Of a stretch of 64,000 bases of DNA, positions 16,565 to 25,080 are shown in pieces. Under the pieces are notes generated by a model. It saw only the letters and a list, made by a program, of their open reading frames with translations, was not told where the DNA came from and did not search any database. Each line of letters opens with the position of its first letter. Position 1 is the stretch's first letter. The stretch comes from Pseudonocardia autotrophica. GTDB lineage: Bacteria; Actinomycetota; Actinomycetes; Mycobacteriales; Pseudonocardiaceae. Both the position numbers and the translations under genes were made by a program. The stretch lies in contig NZ_AP018920.1 in the NCBI RefSeq assembly GCF_003945385.1, forward strand, positions 124,001 through 188,000. Reading direction: 5' to 3'.

Positions 16565-17721
16565 GCGCCGTCCCCGAGCAATTCGGTGACGGCGGCGCGG
16601 GTGACCGCGGCGTCCTCGGTGGAGTTGAGCACCGCCGCGGCGCGGTGCGCGGCCTGTTTGTATCCGGCGACCTGCTCGGGGGTGAGCGCGGCGAGGGTGT
16701 CGCGCATCGCGGCCGCCGTGTGGTCGGGGGCGATCGTGCCGAAGCCGTGACCGGTGATGAGCCGGTCGGTCTCCGGGGCCGAGTTGAACACCACGGCAAG
16801 ACGTGCCTGGACGAAGTCGAAGATCTTGTTCGGCAGCATCAGCCGGTGGTTCGGGGTGAGCGGCGGCAGGCTGAACACCCCGACGTCGTAGGCGTTGAGG
16901 GTCGGGGCGAGCTCCTGCGGCCGGACCGGGTCGTGCAGCGTGATCCTGGGGTCGCCGCCGATCAGCTCGCGCAGCTTCCCGAGGTAACGGCCGCCGTCGC
17001 GGCTGGGCACGAGGTACAGGTCGAGCGTGTGGCCCGCTCCGAGACCGCGGACCGCCTCGATCAGTGCCTCCAGGTTCCGGCCGGGGATCGCGCCGCCGCT
17101 GTGCACCAGCCGGATCCGGCCGTCCAGCAACGGCTGCGGTTCGAGTTCGTGCTGGGGGCCGGCGTTGCGGACCACCCGGCAGCGGACACCGAACCGTTCC
17201 CGGTACATCTCGCCGATCGAGCCGTTGACCACCGTCACCGCCGACATCAGCGGCAGGTACTTCGCGCACTGGTGGAACATGAACGGCCGGACCAGCAGCC
17301 GCCACGACGTCACGTGCGCGCGCTCCTCAGGAGCCCATTCGTGCAGGTCGGCGAGCACCGGCGACCCGTCGGCGACCCGGTGGGCGAGTGCCATCGCGCG
17401 GGCCTCGTTGGCGACGACGACGTCGAACCGCCTCCCGCCGAGCATGCTCAGCGCCGCCTGCACGGCCGGTCCCTCGAACTCGACCCGGTCGAACCGGCGG
17501 GCCGCGAGCAGCAGCACCCCGGCCGCCGTCTGTGGCAGCGACGGCAGCGCCGGATCGATCGCGAGGTGCTCGGTGGCCGCATCCGGTCGGTCGCCGTAGC
17601 CGACGGTCGTCACCTCGCCGAGCTCGGCGAGGACATCGAGCTGACGCAGCACCCGCGCGTCGGCGGTGATGTCGGAGAACGAGATGCAGAGGATCCGCCG
17701 CCGAGGCGCGCCGTCGACCAT
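16525..17721 (-). CDS. GT4-like glycosyltransferase
   Basis: 398 residues, GT-B fold. The N-terminus RILCISFSDITADARVLRQLDVLAELG is typical of actinobacterial GT4 enzymes; the C-terminal half has GAIPGRNLEALIEA, a PHRLMLPNKIFDFVQARLAVV donor-site region (E-x7-E-type replaced by a K/D/Q pattern) and HGFGTIAPDHT. Donor and acceptor are unknown; the surrounding genes point to assembly of a surface glycan on a lipid carrier. The ATG at 17721 has TAGACT 8 nt upstream, so the message is probably leaderless. It is divergent from the next glycosyltransferase, with only 43 bases between starts. Confidence 0.8.
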   Translation of the reverse strand: MVDGAPRRRILCISFSDITADARVLRQLDVLAELGEVTTVGYGDRPDAATEHLAIDPALPSLPQTAAGVLLLAARRFDRVEFEGPAVQAALSMLGGRRFDVVVANEARAMALAHRVADGSPVLADLHEWAPEERAHVTSWRLLVRPFMFHQCAKYLPLMSAVTVVNGSIGEMYRERFGVRCRVVRNAGPQHELEPQPLLDGRIRLVHSGGAIPGRNLEALIEAVRGLGAGHTLDLYLVPSRDGGRYLGKLRELIGGDPRITLHDPVRPQELAPTLNAYDVGVFSLPPLTPNHRLMLPNKIFDFVQARLAVVFNSAPETDRLITGHGFGTIAPDHTAAAMRDTLAALTPEQVAGYKQAAHRAAAVLNSTEDAAVTRAAVTELLGDGAQPVSRSEPPSSV

Positions 17722-17729
17722 GGCGCCGG

Positions 17730-17757
17730 AGTCTAGGGACCTGCCTGTCTCTACGAT
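17730..17757. promoter_or_regulatory. Back-to-back leaderless promoters for two glycosyltransferase genes
   Basis: Minus strand TAGACT (17735-17730) lies 8 nt before the ATG at 17721, and plus strand TACGAT (17752-17757) lies 7 nt before the ATG at 17765. The two -10 boxes are 16 bases apart, so the two promoters must overlap and may compete. Confidence 0.45.
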
Positions 17758-17764
17758 CGCGCGC

Positions 17765-18742
17765 ATGTCGTCGCCGTCGGTGCTGCACGTGAACGACGCC
17801 GCGTTCACGGCCGAGCGGATGATCACCGAGGCGGTCCGGCGCGGGCTCGACTGGTCCCTGATGCCGAAGGCGGCGCCGGCCCGGGAATGGCGCGGGATCA
17901 CCGGGCGGGTGCGCCGGGCGGTGATCGGTGGGGCGTGGGTCGCGCGGCTCGCGGTCGCCGCGCGCCAGCACGACATCGTGCACGTCCACTCGGCGTCGAC
18001 CCTGGCGCACTCGCGGCTGGGTGCGCCCCGCTACGTCGTGCACTGTCACGGCACCGACGTCCGCACGACCCAGTACGACCCGGCCCGCCGGGCGTCCGTC
18101 GTGGACGGTCTGCTCCGCGCGGAGGCGGTGCTCTACTCGACCCCGGATCTGGCCGAGCACGTGCTGGTGCACCGGCCGGACGCCGTGTATCTCCCGGTGC
18201 CGATCGACGTGGACGCGGTGCCGGAGTGGGCACCCGGCGCCCGGCCGCAGGTGGTGTTCGCGTCGCGCTGGAGCCCCGATAAGGGGGTCGCCACCCAGCT
18301 CGTCGTCGTGCGTGACCTGGTCGCCCGGTTCGGCGACCGGGTGGATCTCGTCGGGCTCGACTGGGGTCCGTGCGCGGCCGAGGCGGCCGAGGCGGGGGTC
18401 CGGCTGGTGCCGAGGTCCGGGCACGCGGACTACCTTGCCCTGCTGGCCGGGGCGTCGGTCGTGGTCGGTCAGTCGGCGGGAATCCTCGCTGCGAGCGAGC
18501 TGGAAGCGCTGGCCGCGGGGGCGCCGGTCGTCGTGCCGGTCCCGCTGCCGCTCTACGACCGCCCGCCGGTGCTCGCGGTGCAGGCCGGCGAGGCCGCCGA
18601 CGCGGTGGCGTCGGTGCTCGACGGCGACCACCCGCACGATCCGGCGGCGGTCCGTGGCTGGACCCGGTCGGTGCACGGCGTGGTGAGCGCGGTGGACATG
18701 GTGACGGGTCTGCACCGGACAGTCCTGGCGAGCCGCGGATGA
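17765..18742 (+). CDS. GT4-type glycosyltransferase
   Basis: 325 residues. Recognisable elements are VHVHSASTLAHSRLGAPRYVVHCHGTD (N-terminal domain, residues about 70-97), FASRWSPDKG at the interdomain linker, and ASELEALAAGAPVVVPVP, the donor-binding loop of retaining GT-B enzymes. The specific sugar is unknown. TACGAT sits 7 nt before the ATG, again a leaderless arrangement. It overlaps the flippase gene by 4 bases (ATGA), so it very likely adds a sugar to the lipid-linked unit that the flippase exports. Confidence 0.78.
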   Translation: MSSPSVLHVNDAAFTAERMITEAVRRGLDWSLMPKAAPAREWRGITGRVRRAVIGGAWVARLAVAARQHDIVHVHSASTLAHSRLGAPRYVVHCHGTDVRTTQYDPARRASVVDGLLRAEAVLYSTPDLAEHVLVHRPDAVYLPVPIDVDAVPEWAPGARPQVVFASRWSPDKGVATQLVVVRDLVARFGDRVDLVGLDWGPCAAEAAEAGVRLVPRSGHADYLALLAGASVVVGQSAGILAASELEALAAGAPVVVPVPLPLYDRPPVLAVQAGEAADAVASVLDGDHPHDPAAVRGWTRSVHGVVSAVDMVTGLHRTVLASRG

Positions 18743-20217
18743 CCGGGATCCGTCCGGTGCTCGGCCGGATGTTCACCCCGGTCCGGCTGGACGATCCGAC
18801 TCCGACCTCACTGACCCGTGGCGGCGCGCTGGCGGTGACCGGGCTGGTCGCCCAGGGGGTTCTCCGGTTCGCGACGTCCTGGCTGGTCGGCCGCCTGGCC
18901 GGAGAGGCCGAGCTGGGGGTGGTGGCGTCGGCGATCGCGGCTGCGACGATCCTCGCCCTGCTGTGGCCCACCTCGACCGGGAGCGCGGCGTCGAAGTTCC
19001 TCGCCCGGGCCCGCGGGGCCGGCTCGATCGACCAGACGCGTTCGGTCGCGGCCCATCTGCGACGCCGGATGTTGCTGGCGGTGCTGGTGCTCGCGGCCGC
19101 GGCGATCCCGGTGTGGGTCTACCTGGACGGCGGGAGCTTGACCGGAGCGCTCGCGGTCGCGCTGCTCACGATCGGCTACTCCGGCTACAGCTTCACCCGG
19201 GGCGTCCAGTTCGGCACCGGTCAGACCCTGCGGGCCACCGGTTGGGACGTCCTCTGTGTCGCCCTGGGCCTGGTCACGCTGACGCTCATGCTGCTGAGCG
19301 GCGTCCGTGGCGTCGCGCTGGTACTCCCGCTCGCCGTGGCCTACGGCGTCTACGCACTCGCCGGCTGGCCGTTCGGCGGTGGCGGGAAGCCGGAGCCCGC
19401 CCGGCGCCGGGAGATGGACGGGTTCGTCGCGCTGGGCGCGGTGGGTTCACTGGCGAGCGCCGGGTTCCTCCAGCTCTCTCAGATCGTGACCCGCCTGGTC
19501 TCGGGCGACGAAGGCGCCGGCGTATACGCCGCGGCGGTCGCGCTCGCCACCCCCGCGTCGATGCTCGCGGTGTCGCTGTCGCTGGTGCTGCTCCCGGCGC
19601 TGTCCGAGACCCTGGGCCGGGCCGACGAGGAGGCGTTCCGGTCCCGCACCGACCAGGCCAACCGATCGCTGGCCGTCGTCGTCGTCGCGATCTTCGGGAC
19701 GATCGCGCTCTGCAGCCGGCTGCTGATCCGGGTCGTCTGGGGCGACGCCTACGCGGGAGCCGCGCCGATCCTCGCCGTCCTCGCGGTCGCGGTGCTCTTC
19801 ACGACCCTCGGCGTCGTCGCGGTGAACGCGATGACGGCCCGGTCGCAGCGGGGGATGGCGATCAACGTCGCGGCGAGCCTGACCGGAATGGCGGTCGGGG
19901 CGGGGGTGTGGTTCGTCGTGGCGCCGTCGCTCGGCGGGATCGGGGTGGCGGCCGGCTACCTGGCCGGGACGCTCGTCATCGCGGGGGTCCCGGTCGCGGT
20001 GGTGTGGCGGACCTGCCGGCAGCGCTGGGGAGGGCTCTACGCCAGGGTGGCGCTCGCACTCGGCCTGCTGGTGCTGCTGCACGAGATGCAGGAGCGGTTC
20101 GACCTGACGCTGTGGCTGGATCCGGTCGCCGCGGTCGGCTTCGTGGCCGTCTGGCTCGTCCTCAACCGGGCCGACGCCGCCCGGCTTCCCCGGCCCCGGC
20201 TGCCGGGACGTTCCTGA
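18739..20217 (+). CDS. Lipid-linked oligosaccharide flippase (Wzx/MOP type)
   Basis: 492 residues with 12-14 membrane segments and no large soluble domain. The N-terminal TRGGALAVTGLVAQGVLRFATSWLVGRLAGEAELGV region and the central SGDEGAGVYAAAVALATPASMLAVSLSLVLLPALSE are typical of MOP-superfamily polysaccharide flippases. It would move undecaprenyl- or decaprenyl-linked repeat units to the outer face of the membrane. Translationally coupled to the glycosyltransferase upstream. A second flippase lies at 42455-43861, which suggests two distinct exported glycans. Confidence 0.85.
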   Translation: MTGIRPVLGRMFTPVRLDDPTPTSLTRGGALAVTGLVAQGVLRFATSWLVGRLAGEAELGVVASAIAAATILALLWPTSTGSAASKFLARARGAGSIDQTRSVAAHLRRRMLLAVLVLAAAAIPVWVYLDGGSLTGALAVALLTIGYSGYSFTRGVQFGTGQTLRATGWDVLCVALGLVTLTLMLLSGVRGVALVLPLAVAYGVYALAGWPFGGGGKPEPARRREMDGFVALGAVGSLASAGFLQLSQIVTRLVSGDEGAGVYAAAVALATPASMLAVSLSLVLLPALSETLGRADEEAFRSRTDQANRSLAVVVVAIFGTIALCSRLLIRVVWGDAYAGAAPILAVLAVAVLFTTLGVVAVNAMTARSQRGMAINVAASLTGMAVGAGVWFVVAPSLGGIGVAAGYLAGTLVIAGVPVAVVWRTCRQRWGGLYARVALALGLLVLLHEMQERFDLTLWLDPVAAVGFVAVWLVLNRADAARLPRPRLPGRS

Positions 20218-20466
20218 GCAGCTCACCGGGTCGTCCGACGTCGCGGAAGCTGCCGAGGGGTCCGGCTCGCGTCGTCCCCACGAGGCTTCGGAGCGGAGGC
20301 TGCACCGTCAACGAGACCGGCCGCGCCGGATCCCGGACCTTAATCCGGAGACATCGCGCGGGGCTCGTATCGCTGACGATGATCCGCACGTTGTAGTGAC
20401 AGACACCGAACGGAGGAAGGGGCGTGTGTCGGCCGGACCCTGCGAAGCACTGTGGGGTCGGCGAGC

Positions 20467-20472
20467 TAGGGT
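20467..20472 (+). promoter_or_regulatory. Putative -10 box for the aminotransferase-oxidoreductase-GT operon
   Basis: TAGGGT lies 34 bases before the GTG at 20507 and would produce a short leader containing AAGGA as ribosome site. The 20218-20506 gap otherwise shows no gene; it has slightly lower GC and a small CCGGAT/ATCCGG inverted repeat. Confidence 0.4.
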
Positions 20473-20506
20473 CGCTTGGCCATATCGTTCGCAGCAAGGA
20501 TTCCGC

Positions 20507-21597
20507 GTGAGCAGTGAGTTCATCCCGGCAGCGAGGCCGGTGGTCGGTAGCGCCGAACGCGACGCGGTCGATGCCGTGCTCCGCTCGGGCATGCTGGCCC
20601 AGGGGACAGAGGTCGCCGCGTTCGAGCAGGAGTTCGGTCGCGACCTGCTGGACGGTCGTACCGCGGTCGCGGTCAACTCGGGCACCTCGGCCCTGCACCT
20701 GGGTCTGCTGGCCGCGGGAGTGGGACCGGGTGACGAGGTCATCGTCCCGTCCTTCACGTTCGCCGCGACGGCGAACGCGGTGGCACTCACCGGCGCCACC
20801 CCGGTCTTCGCCGACATCCGGCGCGCGGACTACACCATCGATCCCGGGCACGTGGAATCGCTGGTCGGCGAGCGGACCCGCGGGATCATGCCGGTCCACC
20901 TCTACGGGCACCCGGCAGACATGAACGGGCTCGAGCGGATCGCGACCGAGCACGGGCTGGACATCTACGAGGACGCGGCCCAGGCCCACGGGGCGAGCCT
21001 GCACGGCCGGCTCGCCGGGACCTTCGGCCGGTTCGGCGCATTCAGCCTCTACCCGACCAAGAACATGACCTCCGGTGAGGGAGGCATGGTCACCACCGGC
21101 GATGCCGAGCTGGCCCGGACCGTGCAGCTGCTGCGCAACCAGGGCATGGCCAAGCAGTACGCGAACGAGATCGCGGCTTCAACGCGCGGATGACCGACGT
21201 CCACGCGGCGATCGGACGGGTCCAGCTCGCGGCGCTGCCGGAGCGGACCAAGGCCCGCCGGGCGACGGCCCAGTTCTTCGACGCGAACCTGCGGGGAGTC
21301 GGGCTCCCCACCGTCGGCGACGGCGTCGTGCACGTCTACCACCAGTACACGATCACGGTGCCCGAGGACCGCGACGGCTTCGCAGCCGCGCTCCGCGAGG
21401 AGTACGCGATCGGTGCCGGCGTCTACTACCCCATTCCGGTGCACCGGCTGCCCGCGTTCGCCAGGGACGAGGAGCTTCCGAACACCGAATGGGCGAAGGA
21501 CCGGGTGCTGTCGCTCCCGGTGCATCCGTCGCTCGACGACGAGGACCGGGAACGGATCGTCACCGCAGTCAACGCGCTGGCCGGGGCAGGAGCCTGA
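20507..21597 (+). pseudogene. DegT/DnrJ/EryC1-type sugar aminotransferase (WbpE-like), frameshifted
   Basis: The N-terminal part (20507-about 21175) has the full fold: NSGTSALHLGLLAAGVGPGDEV, the aspartate of DIYEDAAQAHGA, and the PLP lysine in YPTKNMTSGEGG. After LLRNQGMAKQYANEIA the reading frame is lost at 21175-21176, where one G appears to be missing; it resumes in another frame as FNARMTDVHAAIGRVQLAALPERTK through to the stop at 21595-21597. Restoring one base gives a normal 363-residue protein. WbpE/WlbC enzymes transfer an amino group to C3 of the UDP-3-keto-HexNAcA made by the oxidoreductase whose gene overlaps this stop. The neighbours look intact, so a sequencing error is as likely as real decay. 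Confidence 0.85.
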
Positions 21598-22592
21598 TGA
21601 GCGATCTGCGTGTGGGCATCATCGGACTCGGGATGATGGGCAGGCACCACGCCCGGGTCGTCCGCGAGATCAGCGGGGTCGAGCTCGTGGCCGTCGCCGA
21701 TCCCTTCGGCGACGTGCACGGTGTCGCGGGATCGCTGACCGCGCTGGAGAGCGTCGACCAGCTCATCGCTACCGGTATCGACATGGCGGTCTGTGCGGTG
21801 CCGACCGCGCAGCACGAGGACGTCGGCCTGGCGCTCGCCGAGGCCGGGGTGCACACACTCATCGAGAAGCCGATCGCGCACAGCGTCGAGGCGGGAGAGC
21901 GACTCGTCGAGGCGTTCACCTCGCGTGGCCTGATCGGGGCCGTCGGGCACGTGGAGCGGTACAACCCGGCGCTGCAGTCGCTGCGCGCCCGGATGGCGAA
22001 CGGCGACCTCGGGGAGATCTACCAGATCGCCACCCGACGGCAGGGGCCCTTCCCGGCCCGGATCGCCGACGTCGGTGTCGTCAAGGACCTCGCCACCCAC
22101 GACATCGATCTCACGGCGTGGCTGGCCCAGTCGCACTATGTCGGGATCAGCGCGCAGACCACCACCCGGTCCGGGCGCGAGCACGAGGACATGATCGCCG
22201 TCACCGGCCGGCTGGCCGACGGCACGATCACGAACCACCTGGTCAACTGGCTGTCCCCGATGAAGGAGCGGGTCACCGTCGTGACGGGCGAGAAGGGTGC
22301 GTTCGTCGCCGACACGCTGACCGCGGATCTCACCTTCCACGGCAACGGCGTGATCGACACCGAGTGGGCGTCGGTCGCCAACTTCCGCGGTGTCAGCGAG
22401 GGCGATGTCATCCGGTTCGCCATCCCCAAGCCCGAGCCGTTGCGGACCGAGCACGAGTGTTTCCGCGACGCCGTGCTGGGAGTCGCCGACCGGACCGTGG
22501 ACCTGGCGCAGGGGCTGGAGACCCTCCGGACCGCCGAATGGGCTCTGGCGGCCGCGCAGGAGTCCGGCCGGCAGTCGTTGGTCACCCGATGA
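21597..22592 (+). CDS. Gfo/Idh/MocA-family NAD-dependent oxidoreductase (WbpB-like)
   Basis: 331 residues. GIIGLGMMGRHHARVV is the NAD-binding site and EKPIAHSVEAGERL is the conserved EKP motif with the catalytic lysine; GHVERYNPAL and KDLATHDIDLTAWL are family blocks. WbpB/WlbA enzymes oxidise C3 of UDP-GlcNAcA to the 3-keto sugar used by the WbpE aminotransferase, whose (frameshifted) gene immediately precedes with a shared TGATGA junction. Together with the dehydrogenase at 14689 and acetyltransferase at 15971 it completes a UDP-GlcNAc(3NAc)A pathway. Confidence 0.84.
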   Translation: MSDLRVGIIGLGMMGRHHARVVREISGVELVAVADPFGDVHGVAGSLTALESVDQLIATGIDMAVCAVPTAQHEDVGLALAEAGVHTLIEKPIAHSVEAGERLVEAFTSRGLIGAVGHVERYNPALQSLRARMANGDLGEIYQIATRRQGPFPARIADVGVVKDLATHDIDLTAWLAQSHYVGISAQTTTRSGREHEDMIAVTGRLADGTITNHLVNWLSPMKERVTVVTGEKGAFVADTLTADLTFHGNGVIDTEWASVANFRGVSEGDVIRFAIPKPEPLRTEHECFRDAVLGVADRTVDLAQGLETLRTAEWALAAAQESGRQSLVTR

Positions 22593-23773
22593 GCATGCGG
22601 GTCACGATCGCCTCGCGGATCTTCCGGCCCGAGGCGGGGGCGGCCGCCTACCGTCTCGGTGCGCTCGCGGACGAACTTGCCGAGCGCGGGCACGAGGTCA
22701 CCGTCCTGACGACCGTGCCGCCCGGTGGGGGCACCGACGACGGCGCGATCACGGTCCGTCGCTGGCCGGTTCTTCGTGACCGGAGCGGCAGCGTGCGGGG
22801 GTACCTGCAGTACCTGTCCTTCGACATCCCGTTGCTCGTCCGGCTGCTCCGTACCCGCAGCGACGTGGTGGTGGTCGAACCCCCGCCGACGTCCGGTGCG
22901 GTCACCCGGCTGATGTGCGCGCTCACCCGCACGCCCTACCACTACTTCGCCGCCGACGTGGTCTCGGCCGCGGCCGCCGGGGTCGGTGTCAACGGCTCGG
23001 TGGTCCGGTTGCTCGCCGCGCTCGAACGGTGGGCCCTCAACGGTTCCCGCGGCGTGATCGCGGTGTCGGAGGGTGTCCGGCAGAGTCTGATCGAGATCGG
23101 TGTGCGGGACGACCTGATCGACGTCGTCGGGATGGGGATCGACACCGTCCGCTTCACCCATCGGCCCGGTCTGCCTGCTCCGGACGGCAAGACGCTGGTG
23201 TACGCCGGGACCATGTCCGAGATCCACGGCGCCGACGTGTTCGTCCGGGCCTTCGCCGAGATCGCCGATACGCATCCCGACGCGCGACTCGTCATGTTCG
23301 GCCGCGGCGTCGAGGTCCCCGCGCTGCAGCGGCTCGCCGACGAGCTGGTGCCCGGGCGCATCGAGATCCGGTCACCGGCATCGCCCGCCGTGCTCAGCGA
23401 CGAGTTCTCGGTCGCCCACGCGGCGCTGGCATCGGTGAAGCCGGGGGTCGGCTACGACTTCGCATTCGCCACCAAGGCGCTGTCCGGTTTGTCCGCGGGC
23501 GCGCCGGTCATCTACTCGGGCGTCGGGCCGCTGGGCCCGGTGATCCGGGAGCACGAGCTCGGCTGGGCCGTCGACTGGGATCCGGCGGCGGTCGCGAAGG
23601 CGATGAACGAGGCGTTGTCGTCGCCGCCCGACGGTGGACGCCGGACGGCGCTGTCGCGCTGGGTGCGCGAGCACCACAGCCTGCGATCGGTCGCTGCTGC
23701 GGCCGCGAATGTCGTGGTGGGTCCGGCTGCACGCGACGACCGGTCGAGCCCTCCGGCCCAGCTGGACCGTTGA
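22589..23773 (+). CDS. GT4-family glycosyltransferase (WbuB-like)
   Basis: 394 residues. VTIASRIFRPEAGAAAYRLGALADELAERGHEVTVLT is the N-terminal signature of WbuB/WlbH-type GT4 enzymes; DVVVVEPPPTSG, GVIAVSEGVRQSLIEIG and KALSGLSAGAPVIYSGVGP follow in the expected order. The role is probably transfer of a HexNAc or diacetamido-uronic acid residue, given the coupled upstream oxidoreductase (4-base ATGA overlap). The stop codon lies at the start of a 32-bp tandem repeat. Confidence 0.82.
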   Translation: MSMRVTIASRIFRPEAGAAAYRLGALADELAERGHEVTVLTTVPPGGGTDDGAITVRRWPVLRDRSGSVRGYLQYLSFDIPLLVRLLRTRSDVVVVEPPPTSGAVTRLMCALTRTPYHYFAADVVSAAAAGVGVNGSVVRLLAALERWALNGSRGVIAVSEGVRQSLIEIGVRDDLIDVVGMGIDTVRFTHRPGLPAPDGKTLVYAGTMSEIHGADVFVRAFAEIADTHPDARLVMFGRGVEVPALQRLADELVPGRIEIRSPASPAVLSDEFSVAHAALASVKPGVGYDFAFATKALSGLSAGAPVIYSGVGPLGPVIREHELGWAVDWDPAAVAKAMNEALSSPPDGGRRTALSRWVREHHSLRSVAAAAANVVVGPAARDDRSSPPAQLDR

Positions 23774-23833
23774 CCGGCCGCGCCCGGGATCAGGACGACT
23801 GCTGACCGGCCGCGCCCGGGATCAGGACGACCG
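23771..23833 (+). repeat. 32-bp tandem repeat starting at a stop codon
   Basis: TGACCGGCCGCGCCCGGGAT... is present at 23771 and again at 23803, with only a couple of differences. The first copy begins exactly with the glycosyltransferase TGA; the second overlaps the 3' end of the convergent DUF2304 gene, whose stop is also duplicated. The unit is not a multiple of 3. Confidence 0.85.
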
Positions 23834-24268
23834 CTCGTGCTCCCGGGCCGGCTGGGTCCCGTTGGTCCCGGCGTCGGCGGGCCCGTCGACGTCCGCAGCC
23901 TCGTGCCGGCGCAGCAGCTCGGTGAGCTCCTCCTCGCGCCGGGCCAGCTCGGCGTCCCGGATCGCGATCTGCCGGGCCAGGTTGGTCAGGTGCTGGCTGA
24001 TCTCCCGGTCCCGCAGGTAGGTGTTCAGCATTCCGAACACGAACGCGACGACCAGCAGGTACACGATCAGGTCGGTTCCGCGGCCGACGCCGACCATCTG
24101 GGCGAACGCGGTGACGTCCTGCGGGCGGAGCACCGCGTAGATGTTGAGCAGCACGAACAGGCCGAACGCGAGCCGCTTGCTGGCCCGGATCCCGACGTTC
24201 TGCCCGCTGCGGACGAAGTAGACGAGCGCCGCCAGCGCCGCGGCCACGAGGACGATCTGCACGATCAC
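23822..24268 (-). CDS. DUF2304 membrane protein
   Basis: 148 residues: three membrane segments (VQIVLVAAALAALVYFV, LAFGLFVLLNIYAVL, DLIVYLLVVAFVFGMLNTYL), then a conserved charged helix (RDREISQHLTNLARQIAIRDAELARREEELTELL) that is probably a coiled coil, and a disordered tail. DUF2304 proteins almost always accompany a GT2 polyprenyl-phosphate glycosyltransferase, as here, and probably anchor or assist it at the membrane. Four bases separate it from that gene. GTG start with GAGGTG upstream. Confidence 0.85.
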   Translation of the reverse strand: MIVQIVLVAAALAALVYFVRSGQNVGIRASKRLAFGLFVLLNIYAVLRPQDVTAFAQMVGVGRGTDLIVYLLVVAFVFGMLNTYLRDREISQHLTNLARQIAIRDAELARREEELTELLRRHEAADVDGPADAGTNGTQPAREHERSS

Positions 24269-24272
24269 GGCG

Positions 24273-24950
24273 TCACCTCTGTCGGACGGAGAGGTCGAAC
24301 AGGATGTTCACCCCGTTGAACAACGACTGGCCCTTGGACCGGGAGTACTCGGTGTAGCGAATCGTGACCGGTTCCTCACGGATCCGCCACGAGGAGGCCG
24401 CCAGCGCTGCCACGATCTCGGACGCGTGCGCCATCCCGTTCATCGAGATCCGCAGCTCCTCCACGACCGGCCGGGACAGCACCCGCAGGCCGTTGTGCGC
24501 GTCGGTCAGCTTCAGCTTACGGCTGGCGGGCGACAGGGTGGCGACGGTGCGCAGCACGATCCGCTTGAGCAGCGGGATGGGCTCGGTGGAGGCGAGGAAC
24601 CGGGATCCGAGCACGACGTCGGCCTGGCCGTCGCGGACGATCGCGGCCATCCGCTCGGCGTCGTCGATGTCGTGCTGGCCGTCGGCGTCGAACGTGACGA
24701 TCCGCTTCGCGCCCTGCCGCAGCGCGTAGTCGATCCCGGTCTGCAGGGACGCGCCCTGGCCGAGGTTGATCGGGTGCCGGACGAGATGCGCCCTGGTGCT
24801 CGCGATGCGCTCGGCGGAGGCGTCGCGGCTGCCGTCGTCCACACACACGACGTTCGGGAACCGGGTGCGGATCTCGGTCACGACGTCGGCGATGACGGTC
24901 TCCTCGTTGTACACGGGGACCACCACCCAGGTGCCGGTGTCGGCGACCAC
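24273..24950 (-). CDS. GT2 polyprenyl-phosphate glycosyltransferase (DPM1-like)
   Basis: 225 residues, GT-A fold: VVVPVYNEETVIADVV, CVDDGSRDAS, and FDADGQHD containing the metal-binding DxD; RFLASTEPIPLLKRIVLR is typical of the dolichyl-phosphate mannosyltransferase group without the C-terminal membrane domain. It would load a sugar onto decaprenyl/undecaprenyl phosphate, providing donor for the GT-C-type membrane enzymes encoded nearby. GTG at 24950 is preferred over 24956 because AAGGAG is then 6 nt away instead of abutting. TAGCCT at 25006-25001 may be its -10 box. Operon with DUF2304. Confidence 0.84.
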   Translation of the reverse strand: MVADTGTWVVVPVYNEETVIADVVTEIRTRFPNVVCVDDGSRDASAERIASTRAHLVRHPINLGQGASLQTGIDYALRQGAKRIVTFDADGQHDIDDAERMAAIVRDGQADVVLGSRFLASTEPIPLLKRIVLRTVATLSPASRKLKLTDAHNGLRVLSRPVVEELRISMNGMAHASEIVAALAASSWRIREEPVTIRYTEYSRSKGQSLFNGVNILFDLSVRQR

Positions 24951-25080
24951 GTCCACTCCTTCGTCACGGCCGGACGGCGAGCTGACGCTGCCGCCCGGGA
25001 AGGCTATCGCCCTCGCCCGGGGCGTCCGGGGACGGTGGGGTACCGAACCGGACTCTCGTGATATTTCGTACGGTGGGCCG

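Noticed and set aside
20320..20350. CCGGAT ... ATCCGG inverted repeat as a terminator after the flippase gene
   Set aside because: Arms are only 6 bases with a long loop and it lies more than 100 bases after the stop.
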